From Wenzhouxiangella sp. (lineage in GTDB: Bacteria > Pseudomonadota > Gammaproteobacteria > Xanthomonadales > Wenzhouxiangellaceae), in contig SKKV01000181.1 in the NCBI GenBank assembly GCA_007123575.1, positions 1 through 7,904 on the forward strand: a stretch of 7,904 nt of DNA. Reading direction: 5' to 3'. The position numbers were made by a program, and so were the translations under genes. Of this stretch, positions 1-6,987 are shown piece by piece. Below the pieces are notes generated by a model. The model saw nothing but the letters and a program-made list of their open reading frames with translations. It did no database searches and was not told the origin of the DNA. The first letter of the stretch is position 1. Each line of letters starts with the position of its first letter.

Positions 1-2601
1 CCAGTCGACGTCTATTGCCTGGTCGGCAGGTGCAAGCAGGGTCGTTGACGCCACTGCATCATCCAGCACGGTCAGTTCAAGAAGCTCGTTAAGAGTAATC
101 GCGGGCACCGTATCGCCATCGGAATCGGCCTCGACGGTTACCGTGTAGGTATCAGCATCGAGTCCTGAAGTGGGAATGGTCAGATTGCTGACCGCTGCCG
201 GATCGGCTGGCACGACCGGGTTCGGATCGAAGCCGGCGTCGGTGTCGCCAGGCAGGCCAGCGGCGATTGACAAGCTGACTCGATCGGCAAAGCCCAGGTT
301 GCTGCCGACACTGATTTCAAACAGCGCGTCTTCACCGATGCAAACTTCGAGGCTGGATGGACTGACGCTTAACTCGAAGCTGGGGTCCATGCTGGCTATC
401 TCGAAATCACCGTTGGCCACCAGGGCATACGGCTGGCTGTCGCCCATGGGCACGTTGATGCCAACAACCCGAATCCGGTAAGTGCCGGGAAGCGGGGTGT
501 CCAGGCGCACCTGTTGTACATTGTTGCGGTTGTCGTAGCCGCTGGTGCCGGTGTCGGCAAAGGGGATGTACGGGGAAGAGCCGGGCAGCTTCTGGGTCCA
601 GACCTCACCGGATGGATCTTCGACTTCAAGACGCAGCTGATTGACCAGGGCCGCGGCAGCACCAATGGTGCCTGGAAAGTCGTGCCATACCAGGCTGATG
701 GCTAGCGGCTGCTCGCCGGGAATGTTAAGTTCATAACTGTGAACCTGGTCGGTTTCCAGGCCGTCGAACTCGTCGATCAGCCACAAACGCTGGTCATCAC
801 CGTCAAAGTACAAGCTGTTGTCGAGCAGCACCCGACCCCAGCCCTGGTCCTGGCTGGGCGCGCCGCCGCCAGCGCCGCTACCGGTCATGCTATAAGCACC
901 GTTGATCATCAGGGCCTTGACCAGGGCGCCCGAGATCGTGCTGATGCCGTTGTCTGGTTCTTCGATACCGGTCGGATAAAAGCCGCGTTCCAGATATTCT
1001 CTGGCCAGCGCGGCCATGCCAGCCGCAGTCGGGCTGGCCATGGACGTACCGCTCAGCGTGCAGGTTCCGCAGCTGCCGGTATTCGGATCGCCGTCGGAGC
1101 CAACCGAGACAATTCCGTCGCCCTGGGCGACGATGTCGGGCTTGATCCGGTTGTCAATAGTCGGTCCGCGCGAGGAAAAGCCAGCCATATTGTTACCGCT
1201 GGCACCGCGCTGCGTAGCACCCACGGTGATTGTGTTCTTGGCGTTGCCCGGCGAGCCGATGCTTCTTGGGGCGTTGCAGCAGGTACCATCATTGCCGGCG
1301 GCAAAGAACAGGGCCATCTCGGGAAAATCCCAGACGGCCTGGTCGGCGGACTCGCTACCCGAATCGTAAGTCACCGTGCAGCCAGGAATACACAGAAATC
1401 CCAAAAAGCAGCAACCGCCGCCCCAGGAATTGTTGTGTACCCGGGCACCGTTGTCAAAAGCCACCGACACCAAGTGGTACACCGTGCCACCCAGATTGTT
1501 CAAATAGCCCAGCGCATCGCCCAGTTCCTGGGCTATCAGCTGGGCACCCGGGGCCGTGCCGTCCAGGTCGGTAAGCCCGCCGGGCGTGGAAAAGTCTGAG
1601 CAGTCGACGGCATTGGCCGGGTTGTTGCCCAGCACGGAGCCGGCGACATGGGTGCCGTGCCCGGCTGCCGCACCGGTTGGGCAGGAGCTATCGCCAACCG
1701 TGTCGCCGGCAGGTGACCACTTGTAGTAAATCGGAATCTTGCGCTGATTGAAATCAGGCGTGGCAGGCGAGCAGGCAGTTCCAGCCTGGCAGTCGCTGAT
1801 CGGTGGTGGTCCCAGCAACGTGTCGGCAAAAGCACAGTGAGGGAAGTCAACGCCCGAATCGGCCACGCCCACCAACTGACCGCAGCCGAAGATGCCGCGA
1901 TCGAAAATCGGCAGCTGATCGACCTCGCCGCTTTGATGAAGCCAACCACCTTGAGAATTGTGGAACTGCATGATCTTGCGAACCAGCAGGTGGGCCACTT
2001 CGTCAATGGTCGCCAGGGACTGCACCAGTTCGGGCAAAGCCTCACCGAGCACGGTGATGACAAGGGATTCGCGCGGGACGCCGCGCTCGACAAACCAGTG
2101 TTCGACGCCTGGCAAGCCAGTGACCTGGTCGAGCAGAGCGTCGGCATCAACGCCGCGATGCAGCGCGACCGTCAGTGGCAAGGCTGGCGGACGGTCGTCA
2201 ATCAGCAGGGCGTTGACCAGGTTGTCATCCAGCTTCCACTTGGGCTCGAAGCGGCCGGCCCATACCGCATGTTCCAATTCGGCAAGCTGGTGCCGTGCAC
2301 TAGGCTGAATGCGCACCAGGTAGGCGTAGTCAGGCAGGTAGCCGAGAATTTCGGCACCGCTGGCTTCAACCCGGGCGCGCATGGAACGCGAAATCGGGCG
2401 ATCGAACTTGATGACCCGGTAGGCGCTGTCGGGCGCGGCAGCCAGGTGCATGCCCAGCTCCGAGACGGTCAGGTCAGAGTGATGCTGCTGCTGGCAGGCA
2501 TCGAAGGTGGTGGTATCGAAGCGGATTTCACAGGCGGAATTACCAGCCCAGGCACTAGCGGCAAAGGCCAAAAGGCCCAGGCCGAACAAAACTGTTTTCA
2601 T
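1..2601 (-). CDS. Secreted S8 (subtilisin-family) serine protease, C-terminus cut by window edge
   Basis: The frame is open for 867 codons from ATG 2601 to the left edge, so the 3' end is missing. Residues 1-19 form a Sec signal peptide (MKTVLFGLGLL..., AWA|GN cleavage). Residues about 61-200 resemble the propeptide common in large bacterial S8 proteases (AYRVIKFDRPIS, then EILGYLPDYAYLVRI). The catalytic domain spans about 225-540 and has every key residue: Asp248 in VADSGVD, His315 in GHGTHVAG, oxyanion Asn437 in AAGND and Ser520 in SGTSMASP. A beta-sandwich follows at about 608-730 (SLVWHDFPG, LVNQLRLEVEDP), then an Ig-like domain at about 744-846. Residues 848-867 look like the start of an Fn3-like domain (LLAPADQAIDVDW). 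The catalytic domain holds 14 cysteines, which suggests a disulfide-rich extracellular enzyme. The start is supported by AAGGA 9 nt upstream. Family assignment is certain; the substrate is unknown. The missing tail may carry a sorting or secretion signal. Confidence 0.96.
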   Translation of the reverse strand, partial: MKTVLFGLGLLAFAASAWAGNSACEIRFDTTTFDACQQQHHSDLTVSELGMHLAAAPDSAYRVIKFDRPISRSMRARVEASGAEILGYLPDYAYLVRIQPSARHQLAELEHAVWAGRFEPKWKLDDNLVNALLIDDRPPALPLTVALHRGVDADALLDQVTGLPGVEHWFVERGVPRESLVITVLGEALPELVQSLATIDEVAHLLVRKIMQFHNSQGGWLHQSGEVDQLPIFDRGIFGCGQLVGVADSGVDFPHCAFADTLLGPPPISDCQAGTACSPATPDFNQRKIPIYYKWSPAGDTVGDSSCPTGAAAGHGTHVAGSVLGNNPANAVDCSDFSTPGGLTDLDGTAPGAQLIAQELGDALGYLNNLGGTVYHLVSVAFDNGARVHNNSWGGGCCFLGFLCIPGCTVTYDSGSESADQAVWDFPEMALFFAAGNDGTCCNAPRSIGSPGNAKNTITVGATQRGASGNNMAGFSSRGPTIDNRIKPDIVAQGDGIVSVGSDGDPNTGSCGTCTLSGTSMASPTAAGMAALAREYLERGFYPTGIEEPDNGISTISGALVKALMINGAYSMTGSGAGGGAPSQDQGWGRVLLDNSLYFDGDDQRLWLIDEFDGLETDQVHSYELNIPGEQPLAISLVWHDFPGTIGAAAALVNQLRLEVEDPSGEVWTQKLPGSSPYIPFADTGTSGYDNRNNVQQVRLDTPLPGTYRIRVVGINVPMGDSQPYALVANGDFEIASMDPSFELSVSPSSLEVCIGEDALFEISVGSNLGFADRVSLSIAAGLPGDTDAGFDPNPVVPADPAAVSNLTIPTSGLDADTYTVTVEADSDGDTVPAITLNELLELTVLDDAVASTTLLAPADQAIDVDW

Positions 2602-2610
2602 TCTGATTTT

Positions 2611-2618
2611 TCCTTGAA
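2611..2618 (-). promoter_or_regulatory. Ribosome binding site of the S8 protease gene
   Basis: The minus strand reads TTCAAGGA, and its AAGGA core ends 9 nt before the ATG at 2601. It fixes the start immediately before a clean signal peptide. The same 8-mer precedes the other two exported-protein genes in this window. Confidence 0.75.
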
Positions 2619-2629
2619 TAACATGCACT

Positions 2630-2652
2630 GAGGCGACCGAAATGGTCACCTC
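2630..2652 (-). other. Hairpin in the leader of the protease gene
   Basis: The minus strand can form a 9-bp stem, GAGGTGACC pairing with GGTCGCCTC, with one G-U pair and the 5-nt loop ATTTC. It lies between the candidate promoter at 2671-2699 and the ribosome binding site at 2611-2618. No U-run follows, so it does not look like an intrinsic terminator. It may be a leader structure affecting stability or translation, or a processing site between the sigma-factor and protease messages. The pairing is seen directly; the function is inferred. Confidence 0.4.
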
Positions 2653-2670
2653 CCCTCGAAGCTGGCACCG

Positions 2671-2699
2671 ATGCTACTTGGAAATCGCTGGGAATTCAA
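2671..2699 (-). promoter_or_regulatory. Candidate sigma70-like promoter for the protease gene
   Basis: On the minus strand TTGAAT (2699-2694) and TAGCAT (2676-2671) are separated by exactly 17 nt, each matching the sigma70 consensus at 4 of 6 positions. Transcription would start near 2664 and give a leader of about 60 nt containing the hairpin. It sits in the 113-bp gap after the sigma-factor stop, so the protease could be transcribed separately from the kinase-sigma pair. This is a pattern match only, and an ECF-type promoter in the same gap is not excluded. Confidence 0.35.
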
Positions 2700-2714
2700 A
2701 GCGTTTGCTGATTG

Positions 2715-3287
2715 TCAGCGGTGCTGCTCATGCAGTGCGTCGAATAGCCAGAGCCGGGCGGCGGCCCATTCGCGCTTGATGGTGGGTTCGGACAGGTCCA
2801 GGGTGGTGGCGATTTCGGCGGTGGTCAGGCCGCCGAAGAATTTCAGGATGACGATTTCGGCCTGGCGCGGGTCCAGGTTTTCCAGTTCGGTCAAGGCCAC
2901 GTCCAGGGCGTAGAGCGACAGGGACGGTGGCTCGGCGCCGGCCTGTTGGCTGGCCAGGGTGACCATGACCTGCTTGCCGCCGTGGCGCTCGGCGCTGCGC
3001 CGGCGATAGCGCTGGACCAGGATCTGGCGCATGACGCGCGCGGCCATGGAGTGGAAATGCGCTCGGCATTGCCAGTCGACCGAGTCGACGTCAACCAGCT
3101 TCAGGTAGGCTTCGGCGACCAGCTCGGTGGGCTGCAGCGAGGCCCCGACATCGCGCTGCAACTGCGCCCTGGCCAGGCGCTGCAGCTCGGTGTAGACCAC
3201 CGGCACCAGCTCGTCGAGCGCTTCGCGGTCGCCGCTTTGCCAGCGCTGCAACATGACGGTGAAATTGCCGGTTCCCCCTTGGTTCAT
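2715..3287 (-). CDS. ECF-like RNA polymerase sigma factor, Ser/Thr-kinase-associated type
   Basis: This 190-residue protein has the two-domain layout of ECF sigma factors and resembles the Sig-70_X6 (TIGR02999/PF07638) family. Region 2 covers about residues 12-97: RWQSGDREALDELVP, then LQPTELVAEAYLKL (region 2.2), then HFHSMAARVMRQIL and a basic QRYRRR (2.3-2.4). Region 4 covers about 131-186 with a helix-turn-helix (LTTAEIATTLDLSEPTIKRE). No anti-sigma factor is encoded nearby. In region 2.2 Thr54 and neighbours (QPTE) replace the acidic DAED-type motif of ordinary ECF factors, as in sigma factors proposed to be switched on by Thr phosphorylation. The gene starts 33 bp after the kinase stop, in the same frame, so the two are probably cotranscribed. 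No good Shine-Dalgarno precedes ATG 3287, so translational coupling or reinitiation is possible. Met12 at 3254 is an alternative start, but the longer form fits the family better. Target genes are unknown. Confidence 0.93.
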   Translation of the reverse strand: MNQGGTGNFTVMLQRWQSGDREALDELVPVVYTELQRLARAQLQRDVGASLQPTELVAEAYLKLVDVDSVDWQCRAHFHSMAARVMRQILVQRYRRRSAERHGGKQVMVTLASQQAGAEPPSLSLYALDVALTELENLDPRQAEIVILKFFGGLTTAEIATTLDLSEPTIKREWAAARLWLFDALHEQHR

Positions 3288-3320
3288 GAACGATGCGCGC
3301 TTTTCGGCGGTGACTGCCCT

Positions 3321-5645
3321 TTAATCATCACCGCAGCGCCGGTCGAGCGCAAGTTCGCGGCACAGGTTCAAAAACTGCGGCCGATTCCAGCCGCTGTCGA
3401 GCAGGCGGCCGGCCCAGTAGCGGGCCTGGTCGGAGGCGCCTTCCTGCATGGCCACAACGGTGGCGTGATTGTGCAGCACCATCGGGTCGTCGCCGTCGCC
3501 AATCAATGGTTCGGTCAGCGCCCGGGCCTCGGCCAGCGCTGCCTGGCGTTCGGTTTCCCGTCCGGCGTCGTCCAGTGCTCTTGCCCGGCTCAAGATAATG
3601 GCGGCCAGGGAGTTGGCATGTTCGGGCTGGTCCGGGTCCCATTCAATCAGCGCCAGCATGAGCTGCTCGGCCTCGTCGGTGCTCTCCAGCGCGGCCTCCA
3701 ATTCGCCGGCCTGGCGCCGGGCACGGCTGATCAACCACAGCGAGATGGCCAGGTTCTGCCGGGAAAAGGCGTTTTCCGGATCGTCGTTGTAGGCGATTCG
3801 ATCAATGGTCAGCGGCGGCGTGCAGGCTTCGATGCCGCCGCTGCCGCTTCCGCGTTCCAGGTGGGCCAGGCAGCGAATCCAGTGCAGGTCGGCGGTCAGC
3901 TTGTCCAGTTCGGGGATGTGCGGAGATTCGATAAAGGGCTGGTTCAGACTGGCATCGAGCAGCTCGATGGCCGGGTCGAACTGGCCGGCGCGGGTCAGGC
4001 TGTTGCCCAGCTCGTACCAGGCATTCAGCAAAAGGCCCCGGAAGCGACCGATTTCTTCCTCTTCGACATCGGCCAGGGTTTTGTAACCGGCCAGCAGTTG
4101 CTCGGCGATTTCGGCCGCCTCCCTGGCCGCGGCTTCGGCGTCGGCGTAGCGGCCTGCGGCGGCAAGCTGGCTGCTGAAAAGATTCAGGCCATAGGCCACG
4201 TTGTAGCGAATCACGACATTGTCGGGCTGGGCGCGCTGCAAGGTTCGCAAGCGCTCGATGGCCTGGGCCATGGTTGCGATTGCCTCTCCCAGGCGGCCCT
4301 GGTAGTCCAGCACCTGGGATGACCGCATCAGCGCCATGCCGGTATCGGGGCGGTCGTCCAGGCCTTCGCGGCGGGTGACGAAGTACTCCACGGTCTTGTC
4401 GGCCACAGGCTCCAGCAGATCCAGCCGGCCCACCCGCAGCAGGCCCAGGTAGAGGTCTTCGAGCATGAAATGGGCCAGCTCTTCGGCCTCGGCGCGCGCC
4501 GCCTCGGCCAGGTCGCGTTCGGCCTGGAGGTCGGTGGTATAGCGCAGGCCGGCACCGGCCAGCAAAACCACGGCAGCGACAAAAGCGACCACTCTCAGAC
4601 GCCGCCTGGGCCGATCGATGAGGCGCTTGAGCCGGTCACGCAATTCACGTGCGCTGGGGCGGTCGCCGGGCTCGATCGACAGCAGGTCATGGAGCAGGGC
4701 TTTCTCGGCGCGCGGCTGCTGGCGCGGCACGTTGACTAAGCCCTTGCGAGCCTTGTCCAGAAGCGACGGACTGGGCTGGGTAACATCGAACGGTGCCTTG
4801 CCGGTCAATAGCTCGATCAGTACGCAGCCAAAGCTCCACAGGTCGCTGGCGGTGGTGGCCGGCTCGCCGCAGGCCTGTTCCGGCGCCAGGTAGCCGGGTG
4901 TCCCGGCCGTTTGTGTCCCTTTCTGGTTGCCGGCCGGGTCGTCGTCCAGCGGCACGCTGCGAGCCAGGCCAAAATCCAGCACCTTGACCCGGCCCTCGAC
5001 TGTCAGCATGACGTTGTCGGGTTTCAGATCGCGGTGGGCAATGCCGCGCTCGTGGGCGCTAACCAGGGCCTCGGCAATCTGTAAAGCAATCTCCAGCGCC
5101 CGGCGCCGCGTTGGTTTGCCTTCTTGCTCCAGCCATTGCCGTACGGTCTGGCCTTCGATCAGATCCAGTACCAGCACGTCGCGGCTGCCGTGTTCGTCGC
5201 TGTCAGAAAAGAAGTCGTGAACCTGGCAGATGTGGCGATGCGCCAGCGCCGACAGGGCGCGCGCCTCGGCCAGGAAGGCCTTGCGGCGCTCCGGCGACAG
5301 GCGCCACTGGTCGCGGATCAGCTTTACCGCGACCGGACGCTCCAGCAGCAGGTCGAAACCGCGGTAGACCTCGCCCATGCCGCCGCGGGCCAGCAGGCCA
5401 TCGATGCGAATGCGCCCGATCGTCTGTCCGATCATGGACTCGACCTGGAGCTGTTCATCCAGGGCCATGGCGCTGGTTTCGAGGAACTCCTCGTCGACCG
5501 CGTGCCCGACCATGCGCATGGCGCGTTCGAGCAGCTCGGGTTCGTCTGCTAATTCTTCCGTAACCCAGGCCTCGCGCTCGCTCGGCTCGCGTTCCAGCGC
5601 TTGCATTACTACCTGCTTGAGTCTTCGGTAGTCCCTTGGGTCCAT
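3321..5645 (-). CDS. Transmembrane Ser/Thr protein kinase with extracytoplasmic TPR-rich region
   Basis: The protein has 774 residues. Residues 1-70 are a helical N-terminal segment typical of sigma-linked kinases. The Hanks-type kinase domain spans about 78-343: glycine loop ARGGMGEVY (86-94), Lys108 in VAVK, Glu127, HRDLKPDN with catalytic Asp206 and Asn211, DFG at 224-226, GTPGYLAPE activation-segment end (248-256), SDLWSFG (267-273) and Arg329 in GDRP. All catalytic residues are present. The first loop glycine is Ala86, a commonly tolerated change. A basic stretch and one membrane helix (about 352-367) follow, then a charged coil and a 400-residue alpha-helical region with at least five TPR-like helix pairs (about 440-469, 481-518, 540-567, 629-666, 676-714). 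By the positive-inside rule the kinase is cytoplasmic and the TPR region periplasmic. Its likeliest partner is the sigma factor encoded 33 bp downstream. The ligand is unknown. ATG 5645 has only a weak GGGG upstream. Confidence 0.95.
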   Translation of the reverse strand: MDPRDYRRLKQVVMQALEREPSEREAWVTEELADEPELLERAMRMVGHAVDEEFLETSAMALDEQLQVESMIGQTIGRIRIDGLLARGGMGEVYRGFDLLLERPVAVKLIRDQWRLSPERRKAFLAEARALSALAHRHICQVHDFFSDSDEHGSRDVLVLDLIEGQTVRQWLEQEGKPTRRRALEIALQIAEALVSAHERGIAHRDLKPDNVMLTVEGRVKVLDFGLARSVPLDDDPAGNQKGTQTAGTPGYLAPEQACGEPATTASDLWSFGCVLIELLTGKAPFDVTQPSPSLLDKARKGLVNVPRQQPRAEKALLHDLLSIEPGDRPSARELRDRLKRLIDRPRRRLRVVAFVAAVVLLAGAGLRYTTDLQAERDLAEAARAEAEELAHFMLEDLYLGLLRVGRLDLLEPVADKTVEYFVTRREGLDDRPDTGMALMRSSQVLDYQGRLGEAIATMAQAIERLRTLQRAQPDNVVIRYNVAYGLNLFSSQLAAAGRYADAEAAAREAAEIAEQLLAGYKTLADVEEEEIGRFRGLLLNAWYELGNSLTRAGQFDPAIELLDASLNQPFIESPHIPELDKLTADLHWIRCLAHLERGSGSGGIEACTPPLTIDRIAYNDDPENAFSRQNLAISLWLISRARRQAGELEAALESTDEAEQLMLALIEWDPDQPEHANSLAAIILSRARALDDAGRETERQAALAEARALTEPLIGDGDDPMVLHNHATVVAMQEGASDQARYWAGRLLDSGWNRPQFLNLCRELALDRRCGDD

Positions 5646-5651
5646 CGCCCC

Positions 5652-5680
5652 ATGGTAGCGCGCGCGATGTTGAACACCAA
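5652..5680 (-). promoter_or_regulatory. Weak promoter candidate abutting the kinase start
   Basis: The minus strand carries TTGGTG (5680-5675) and TACCAT (5657-5652) separated by 17 nt. The usual start point would fall at or next to the A of the kinase ATG at 5645, which would give a leaderless message. This would fit the lack of a strong ribosome binding site there. The -35 match is poor and the spacer is GC-rich, so the match could be chance and the kinase may instead be read through from the lipoprotein gene. Confidence 0.2.
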
Positions 5681-5709
5681 GCGGTGGCTGTCAGCTGCCG
5701 CGAAAGGCT

Positions 5710-6972
5710 TTATCTCGGCCGCTGCATGCGCTGGCCGCTGGCCTGCAGGTCGCGCCAGGGGTCGAAGTCCTGATTGTTGGTCAGGATGAACGTACCGTCA
5801 TTCATGCGCCAGGCGTGGTCGTAATGCATCGGCAGCTCGATCGGCTGGCTGGAATGCGGATCGACCCAGGTCTGCACCTCGCGCATGGTCTGGGAGAACT
5901 GCTGGGCGCCGCGCTCCTGGCTGGCCATGCGATTGTCGAAGCTCTGGCTGTTGAGCGAGCCGACGTAGTTGATCGTATCCATGTTGATGGCATGGCGATC
6001 CTTCATGCCCTGGATGGCAATCCGATTCATCTCCGCCTGGTGCTGTGCCTGAATGGCATAGGCTTGCTGGAAATGGCGCTGGGTCAACTGCTCGTATTGC
6101 GGGGTCATGGCAACGCCCTGCCAGAGGGCCTCGGCCTTGTCGAAATCCAGGTAACCGGATGGTGCGCGATAGCTGAGAACGGGAACGGTATTGCCGCTCA
6201 GAACCGAAACCTCAAACCGCTGGCCCGAGAAAGGATCTTGTTGCGCAGCCTGGACATGCTCGAACATGGCGATGGTCGACAGCACTTCTCGATATTCAAC
6301 GCCGTTTTCTACATAGCCGATCAGCACCTGGCCGGCTTCCGCGTTGATCTGAATCTGCATGTGGGGCTCGGTGGCTGGCTGCTGGATCATGCGCTTTACC
6401 GCGGCCGTGGCCTCGTCGTCCGGGCGAAAATCCAGGATTCGGGCACCGGGCCGATGGTGGGCGATATAGGCCTGGAAGAACTGCTGCAGGCTGGTGAAGT
6501 TCAGGTTGGGACAGCCACCGGATTCCGGCAGGGGCACGTTGCCGCGAAAGCTCATCCAGGACTCGTTGGGCATCATCAGCATGCGTTCGCGACCGTCCGG
6601 CGAACGGGCTTCCCAGTGGACGCGGATGCCCATTGGAATGCACTCGGTATTCGACCAGCGTATCTCTCCCTGGTCCTGCCAGCCAACCGGCACCAGCATG
6701 TGCATGGCCTCCACCGGCTGTTGAAAGCCGACGCGATCGACAAGGGTTGCCTGGCGAACGTGCAGGGCACCTGGCGGTAGTTGGCCCGCCGGCATGGCTG
6801 CTGGTTGGCTTCCACGGCCAGACGGCTGCGCGGTCTGCGAGGTCTGCGAGGTGGCCGACGATGAAGGCCAGGGTGCCTGGCCCGGTTCGGCTTCGGCATT
6901 CTGCTGCTGATTGCAGGCGGCTATCAGGCAGACCAGGGCGCTGGCGATAAGGCGGCTGACGGGATGGTTCAT
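5710..6972 (-). CDS. Putative outer-membrane lipoprotein of unknown family
   Basis: I do not recognise this 420-residue protein. It starts with a lipoprotein signal peptide (MNHPVSRLIASALVCLIAAC) whose lipobox LIAAC puts the lipidated cysteine at Cys20. Position +2 is Asn rather than Asp, so Lol sorting to the outer membrane is expected. Residues 21-68 are a Gln/Ser/Thr/Pro-rich linker with a TSQ-TSQ-TAQ repeat. A globular part follows at about 70-270 with only two cysteines, Cys111 and Cys154, a plausible disulfide. Residues 275-370 are Gln- and Met-rich and probably helical or coiled. The C-terminal tail has an aromatic/Asp motif, HYDHAWRMNDGTFILTNN, then DFDPWRDL. The start is backed by AAGGA 7 nt upstream. 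The stop is 64 bp before the kinase on the same strand with no terminator visible, so cotranscription is possible. A role as a periplasmic or surface partner of the kinase is a guess from position only. Confidence 0.85.
   Translation of the reverse strand: MNHPVSRLIASALVCLIAACNQQQNAEAEPGQAPWPSSSATSQTSQTAQPSGRGSQPAAMPAGQLPPGALHVRQATLVDRVGFQQPVEAMHMLVPVGWQDQGEIRWSNTECIPMGIRVHWEARSPDGRERMLMMPNESWMSFRGNVPLPESGGCPNLNFTSLQQFFQAYIAHHRPGARILDFRPDDEATAAVKRMIQQPATEPHMQIQINAEAGQVLIGYVENGVEYREVLSTIAMFEHVQAAQQDPFSGQRFEVSVLSGNTVPVLSYRAPSGYLDFDKAEALWQGVAMTPQYEQLTQRHFQQAYAIQAQHQAEMNRIAIQGMKDRHAINMDTINYVGSLNSQSFDNRMASQERGAQQFSQTMREVQTWVDPHSSQPIELPMHYDHAWRMNDGTFILTNNQDFDPWRDLQASGQRMQRPR
6832..6849 (-). repeat. 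9-bp tandem repeat in the lipoprotein linker
   Basis: GGTCTGCGA occurs twice in a row on the plus strand. On the coding strand this gives the TSQ-TSQ-TAQ stretch just after the lipobox. The unit length keeps the frame, so slippage would only lengthen or shorten the linker. Confidence 0.6.
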
Positions 6973-6979
6973 GGGGCTT

Positions 6980-6987
6980 TCCTTGAA
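6980..6987 (-). promoter_or_regulatory. Ribosome binding site of the lipoprotein gene
   Basis: The minus strand reads TTCAAGGA, ending 7 nt before ATG 6972. It supports the start that yields a complete lipoprotein signal peptide. It is the same 8-mer as before the S8 protease and choice-of-anchor J genes. Confidence 0.75.

Noticed and set aside
86..97. Possible loss of kinase activity because the first glycine of the nucleotide loop is Ala86
   Set aside because: All catalytic residues (Lys108, Glu127, Asp206, Asn211, Asp224) are intact and Ala is common at this loop position in bacterial Hanks kinases. The positions given here are residue numbers of the kinase encoded at 5645-3321.
739..2631. 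Plus-strand open frames of 286 and 264 codons opposite the protease
   Set aside because: They are antisense to a continuous S8 frame with a signal peptide and all four catalytic-site residues. They have no RBS or domain of their own.
2630..2652. Intrinsic terminator between sigma factor and protease
   Set aside because: The stem is good, but no run of U follows it on the minus strand, and it lies downstream of the candidate protease promoter.
2946..4322. 458-codon open frame on the plus strand across the sigma and kinase genes
   Set aside because: It lies antisense to two genes with unmistakable family motifs. Long antisense frames are expected in GC-rich coding DNA, and its translation shows no recognisable domain.
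5815..6780. 321-codon plus-strand open frame opposite the lipoprotein
   Set aside because: The minus-strand frame has a lipobox signal peptide and good RBS. The plus-strand frame has neither and looks like an antisense shadow.
6832..6849. Phase-variation repeat
   Set aside because: There are only two 9-bp units and the unit keeps the reading frame, so it cannot switch the gene on and off.
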